DNA of 64,000 nucleotides from the NCBI GenBank assembly GCA_008360975.2, contig CM039179.1, forward strand, positions 62,038,666-62,102,665, in the 5' to 3' direction. This DNA comes from Lichenostomus cassidix (taxonomy: Eukaryota > Chordata > Aves > Passeriformes > Meliphagidae). Positions within the stretch are counted from its first letter, which is position 1. The number at the start of each line of letters is the position of its first letter. Under the pieces are notes generated by a model, which ran no database searches, was not told the DNA's origin, and worked only from the letters and a program-made list of their open reading frames with translations. The translations under genes and the position numbers were made by a program. Below are positions 59,901-64,000 of this stretch, one piece after another.

Positions 59901-62718
59901 ATAAATGCAGTCTGAGCATAGAGAAGGTTCTAGCACTTCTAGATCTGCACACATTAGGCAGATTTGGGTAATTTTCCCTCCTATGCTAGCAGAGAACTTT
60001 GATTCCCACCAATGACCTTGTATTTCAAGTATGTAGCTAGCATTAACACAATTGAATGGATTCTAAGTAAATTTTCTGTCCTGGTCGTGCTAGTCCTGGT
60101 CGTGCTAGTCCTGGTCGTGCTAGTCCTGGTCGTGCTAGTCCTGGTCGTGCTAGTCCTGGTCGTGCTAGTCCTGGTCGTGCTAGTCCTGGTGTCCACTGCC
60201 CTTAGGCTGCCTGCATTGCCATTGACACATGGAACAAGTTGTTTGGAGGATGGAGATGAAGGGGTTGAGAAATTGGGCCTTCAGGGACCTTTTGAAATGC
60301 TGAAGTTATAGTAAAGTCTGAGGTGTGTAAAAGCCCTGGTGCTCATTTTTGTGCAAGGCCAGAGAGATCACAGGCCACGTTAGTCTTAGATGAATTTGAG
60401 GATCATCTAATCACTACTTGTTTCAGAAAGGGGTGCAGTCCTTGGTAGCAGTGGAAGATGGTCCTTTTGTGCCAAGACACTTGCACTCCTGGCTGGTTCA
60501 CCAGGGCTCTCCATCTAAAATGAATGCATCTGTGCAAGGCTGTGACCCCAGCTGTACAGGGAGGATGAAACCTTTAGTTGATGCTTGTAAAACCTTTGGG
60601 AATCTGCAAATCTCATGAAAGAGTGTAGCTAGGAAGATGGAAACTTTCTATGATCACAGGATAAATGGCTTTCATCTTACACCTTTAGAAAGTATAACTC
60701 AGGCTCAAGAAGACTTGAATTCAAGATGTTGAAAACTAAGTGGGACTGACATCAGTCTGGTTACAAACTGGTACAGAAGTACTTACATAGACAGTTTGGT
60801 GTGGTGGATTTTTTGGAGCTGATGACCTTGCAGATTTGGAAGAGGAACCCTTAAAAATGCCTTGTTTTAAGTCACTATGTGGCACTAGTAGCCTAGGAAA
60901 CTAGGCTATAGCAACCTTTACTAAAGAGCTGGGAAAGGACTGGATTAGGGAAAGACAGTAGGACAGGTTTCAAGGATTTGAACCTAAAGACTTTTGCACA
61001 ATAGCAGTGGCATAAATAAAGCACGAAAATTGTAGCTAGCCTGAAATTATTGGAGAGTAGACTTGAATAGCAGTGGATGTGGACTGACTGCCCCTGCATG
61101 TTTTTGTGGTGAAATACAACATACTGAAAAGCACATCCAAAGAGAGAATTCTTTCAGGAGAGGCAGAACTGATGTTTTTAAATTCTGAGTTGCCGTTGCT
61201 GTGATGATTGCTAGTGATCATCAAAACAAATAGAGCAGAATTAAAAGAGAAAGCATACAGTGCTGTGGAAGTAGCCAGTAAGAGTAGAGGTGGAGAAATA
61301 AGTGCAATTTGTTCTGCTGTCTTGCAAAAATGACAGTAAATCTTGCAAATAAAGTAGCCTGAGTAGTCAAATATATTGTCTGTTCTTCATAAGATATTCT
61401 TATGCTTAGGATGGGCTGTGTTTAACTGGGCAGGACTAGAATTAAAGGGAGGGGAAGAACAAAAAGCATTCTGCAAAGGGCAGTGTTAGAAATTGAGGGA
61501 GGTAAATAAGGTATCTCCATTACTTAGCTTTCTGATTGCATTGTTAGGCATACCTAAATCTGATATTTTGTGCATCAAGATGCATTTCATGCAAAAAACT
61601 GTTGGCTCATCAAGGAAATAGTCTGCATTTCTATGGGCAGTGCTTCTATTTGTGTTAAAATAAAAGAATGACAATGACTAGAAAATGTCCTAGTAAATGC
61701 AGTTCCCTTTAAAAATTGCTTTCAAACACTGAAGTGGTAGTCTTGGCAAATAGGTTTGTAAGGAAGAGAACAATTAAACCATGCTCCTGACAAGGCATTT
61801 TTGCTTAAAAAGTGATTTGGGATCCTTCTGTAAGAAAGGCATATTGTAAAAGCTGGTTCATGTTCTTTGCACATTATTGTACCCAGAAGATAAGGAATAT
61901 TTCCAGATAAATTTGTTGTATTTTACCTCTTCCAAGGAATTCACATAGCTCTCCCAGAACCAGTGAAAATATTCCTGTATCACATATTACTGAAGTCTTT
62001 AAGAAATGAATGGACTGAGCAGCTTTAAGCTACTGGATCTCACACAGGGTGCCCTACTTGCTTTGGGAGGCATCCCAAGGGAGTGGCACAGAGATCTCCA
62101 GGCCAGTGACTGGTGCTGTGTGTGGTGGTGCCATGTGGCTCTGCCCCAGTGCATCCTGCAGGGCTAAGGAATTGAAGGTGACTGGTGAGCAGATGTGTCT
62201 GAGGAGGTTCCTGGCCTGCGTGGGGCAGGGTGAGGGGGCAGAACTGCAGTAGCTGTGGTCAAAAAGTGCCAGGGCTATGGCATTTCACCTTGGCAGCGTT
62301 AATGTTGTTTCAGTAATGGTGTCTCTGACACAGTGATTGCCACACCACATGAAACATGTCTGACTCAGGGTCTCAACAGTGGGCAGGCTCAAACAGAGTG
62401 AGCTGCTGGAACTGATCATTCAGAGCTTCAGTGCTCAGAGTCCACTGAGGCTCTAAAAGTACAGATACAAGCTTGTGTGGGCATGTCACTTTAAAGCATG
62501 TGCTTTCTGAGGTGGATAATGGTGAACAAAAATCCTGACTTCTTTTACTGTCTTTCAGTTTATGTTCAGTGGAAAGAGGGGAAAATATCTGTTGAAATCA
62601 GTCAACACAGCACTGTTTGCATATTTATTAATACTTTTTCTCTTTCTCTTGAAATTGAACTTAAATTTTAGAGTGTTCTGCCCAAAACATGACCCAGGGA
62701 ATAGGACCAATCACTATG
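56831..62718 (+). CDS. PHF11: PHF11, 5' four coding exons joined, partial
   Basis: PHF11 is a nuclear extended-PHD-finger protein described as a transcriptional co-factor in lymphocytes and in DNA end resection. Joining 56831-56938, 58591-58698, 59425-59558 and 62672-62718 gives 132 residues plus one base, open throughout with canonical splice sites. The first zinc knuckle is C9, C12, H32, C35 (RTCAFC...IAAHQDCL). The PHD-like part is C74, C77, C86, C91, H96, C99, C120, H123 ([13 protein letters not shown], then SYHFFC and FCPKH). PHF6, PHF7 and G2E3 share this fold, but sequence and position beside SETDB2 point to PHF11. The C-terminal 200 or so residues of the family lie past the window. 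The start could be further upstream, since the human protein is longer at its N-terminus. Confidence 0.93.
56939..58590 (+). other. PHF11: PHF11 intron
   Basis: I see no gene or recognisable transposon in this intron. It contains T-rich runs near 57668-57680 and 57790-57850. Confidence 0.8.
58591..58698 (+). CDS. PHF11: PHF11 linker exon
   Basis: This exon encodes [20 protein letters not shown] and then [16 protein letters not shown]. It matches the linker between the zinc knuckle and PHD in the family (FDVESVKKEIQRGRKL in human, from memory). Acceptor GTCTTTAG, donor GTAAGG, phase 0. Confidence 0.95.
58699..59424 (+). other. PHF11: PHF11 intron
   Basis: No recognisable element is seen. Confidence 0.8.
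59425..59558 (+). CDS. PHF11: PHF11 PHD-core exon, very GC-rich
   Basis: This exon encodes [16 protein letters not shown]...[14 protein letters not shown]...VKGIYR with six of the eight PHD-type zinc ligands. Forty-two of 44 complete codons end in G or C, unlike the neighbouring exons. Acceptor TGTTGTAG, donor GTACCT, phase 2. Confidence 0.97.
59559..62671 (+). other. PHF11: PHF11 intron with minisatellite
   Basis: This 3.1-kb intron contains the 15-bp minisatellite at 60.08 kb and otherwise no recognisable element. Confidence 0.8.
60078..60190. repeat. 15-bp minisatellite, seven identical copies
   Basis: CTGGTCGTGCTAGTC repeats without change seven times from 60081 to 60185, with partial units at both ends. 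Frames coding [10 protein letters not shown] or RTSTTRTST over it are repeat artefacts. Confidence 0.97.
62672..62718 (+). CDS. PHF11: PHF11 exon closing the PHD module
   Basis: This short exon encodes [15 protein letters not shown] and supplies the last C and H zinc ligands. Acceptor ATTTTAG, donor GTGAGT. It ends in phase 1, so at least one more coding exon follows outside the window. Confidence 0.93.
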
Positions 62719-63513
62719 GTGAGTTTCTTTTAACAACTACATTGATTGCATTTGTTTTAAAAGTGTGCATCCTACAGTCAGTAATTCATTTGAACCAGAT
62801 GAATGTTACCACCTTCATACTGAGTGGTGGATTTCTAATCTTGCAGGAATGGTTTGGATAGAGATCTACATATATGTACAAAAATCAAGAAGGTGTTTTG
62901 AAGTAGGAAAAGTTTAAATTTAATCCTCCCTGAATTTCCCTGAAAACTTAAACCACCATGGAACCAATCCTTCTTGGAATAATGTTTACTCTCTTTGGGC
63001 AGGTAGGCCCAAGCAGCTGTAAAAATCCATGTGAGAGAAGAGAGCTACATGCAAGTTTGCATTTGGTTAGCAAGGAGAGGGCTGTTACAGGACAGGTCAC
63101 CTTGGGATTTTATCTGTAGTTATGCAAACATTCACATTTCCATCTTCTGCATTCACTGCAGTAGTTTTTAAAATAGGGCCTTTCATCCTGAAGGATCCCA
63201 ATGAGCTTTTTAAGTGTAACAAAAGGGTTATATAACCCCTGTTTAAAGATTGCTTCCTGTGCTACAGAAATGCAGCTTCATTTGGCAGTCCTGGTCCTTG
63301 CTGATTCAGAAATATTTTGGAATCTCACTGAATTAAGCAACCAAAGCTGGATTTTTTTATTTTAATGCATACGACTCTACTCACAGTGAAGTGGGTCCTA
63401 GACTGACCTTCACTATGAAGTAAGCTCAATTGAACTGTGAGCACTTGTGCTGACAGTGGTGTGCTCCCACTGAAGTCTAGCAAATTTTGGCTAATCTTGA
63501 CAGAGTCTTGCTT

Positions 63514-63561
63514 CACCCTGATGACTCTTAAGGGTGAAGTCACCCTGGTGACTCTTAAGGG
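63514..63561. repeat. Short tandem duplication, 27-bp period
   Basis: CACCCTGATGACTCTTAAGG (63514 on) recurs as CACCCTGGTGACTCTTAAGG (63541 on), with one difference. Confidence 0.88.
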
Positions 63562-63840
63562 GTGGGTTAGGTGATTATTATTGAAGCTTTTAGTCATGAG
63601 GGCTGGGGCTTCTTAGCCAGACATGGTCTGATTTTTTTGCTGTGGTTCACTAACCAAATGCATCCTCTTAGTTTACTTAGTAGCTTTCCTTTTTACTTAC
63701 CCATAGTTCTGAGTCCTGACCTTCATTCTCTTTTCAAAATTAATTTGATTTCTGGTTTGATGGTTGTCAGTCTGTTGGATCTGCCCAGGGTCCCAGGTAT
63801 CTCTTGCCCAAGTACTGGACAGGGCCAGGATTGCTTTGTT

Positions 63841-63893
63841 TCCAGTATGAGATAATATTAAAGCTTTAGGTCCAGTATGAGATGATATTAAGG
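63841..63893. repeat. Short tandem duplication, 30-bp period
   Basis: TCCAGTATGAGATAATATTA at 63841 recurs as TCCAGTATGAGATGATATTA at 63871, with one difference. Confidence 0.9.
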
Positions 63894-63930
63894 CATTGTT
63901 CATATGGAGGGCTTAAATCTTACAAGGCTG

Positions 63931-64000
63931 AATCACAGAATGGTTTGGGTTGGAAGGGACTTTGAAGATGATCTAGTTCCAACCCCCTTGCCCTGGGCAG
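63931..64000 (-). mobile_element. CR1 LINE 3' end, inverted, cut by window edge
   Basis: AATCACAGAATGGTTTGGGT, TGGAAGGGACTTTGAAGATG and TCTAGTTCCAACCCCCTTGC are the reverse complement of a CR1 terminus. The element continues past the window. Confidence 0.9.

Larger units (their letters stand above)
62719..64000 (+). other. PHF11: PHF11 intron, truncated by window edge
   Basis: This stretch contains two small tandem duplications and the start of an inverted CR1. No further PHF11 exon is recognised. Confidence 0.75.

Noticed and set aside
60078..60190. Direct repeats suggestive of a CRISPR array
   Set aside because: Units are contiguous 15-mers without spacers in a eukaryotic intron; this is a minisatellite.

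Overview
This window is vertebrate nuclear DNA, almost certainly from a bird and probably a songbird. The evidence is short spliced exons in canonical GT-AG introns, many CR1 LINE 3' ends with the avian terminal motif (ATTCTATGA-type), and two solo retroviral LTRs of types I recall from passerine genomes. The gene order is CAB39L (minus), SETDB2 (plus), PHF11 (plus), which matches the conserved cluster on human 13q14. Most other open frames are chance or shadow frames in introns, CpG islands and transposon remnants.

Positions 1-27,900 hold the 5' part of CAB39L on the minus strand. Its first coding exon (34 codons, MO25-beta N-terminus) is at 920-1021; the rest of the protein lies off the left edge. 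A CpG island at about 9.95-10.65 kb carries a strong minus-strand splice donor and looks like an internal CAB39L promoter. The 17 kb between it and the next island holds no recognisable gene.

A CpG island at about 27.5-28.3 kb is the probable bidirectional CAB39L/SETDB2 promoter. It has a palindromic CCAAT box, a further CCAAT box, two YY1-type motifs, a CTCF-type motif and a 21-bp duplication.

Positions 28,300-46,547 carry the whole SETDB2 coding sequence in 13 exons. The joined length is 2106 nt, or 701 codons plus stop, and every splice phase agrees. It has an MBD-like region, a cysteine-rich pre-SET, a SET domain split by a long insertion, and a post-SET tail. Intron 5 holds an antisense ERVK-like solo LTR with a recognisable promoter and poly(A) signal. 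The 3' UTR probably ends near 47.72 kb.

Positions 47.7-51.2 kb are intergenic and end in a long CR1 fragment. The PHF11 CpG-island promoter lies at about 51.24-51.76 kb. Four PHF11 coding exons follow (56,831; 58,591; 59,425; 62,672), encoding about 132 residues that form the extended PHD zinc-finger module; later exons lie beyond the right edge. PHF11 introns hold an ERVL-like solo LTR, CR1 pieces and a perfect 15-bp minisatellite.

I did not find a wholly new system. The points most worth a second look are the antisense LTR inside SETDB2, the second CAB39L promoter, the architecture of the divergent promoter, and the extreme third-position GC of one PHF11 exon.
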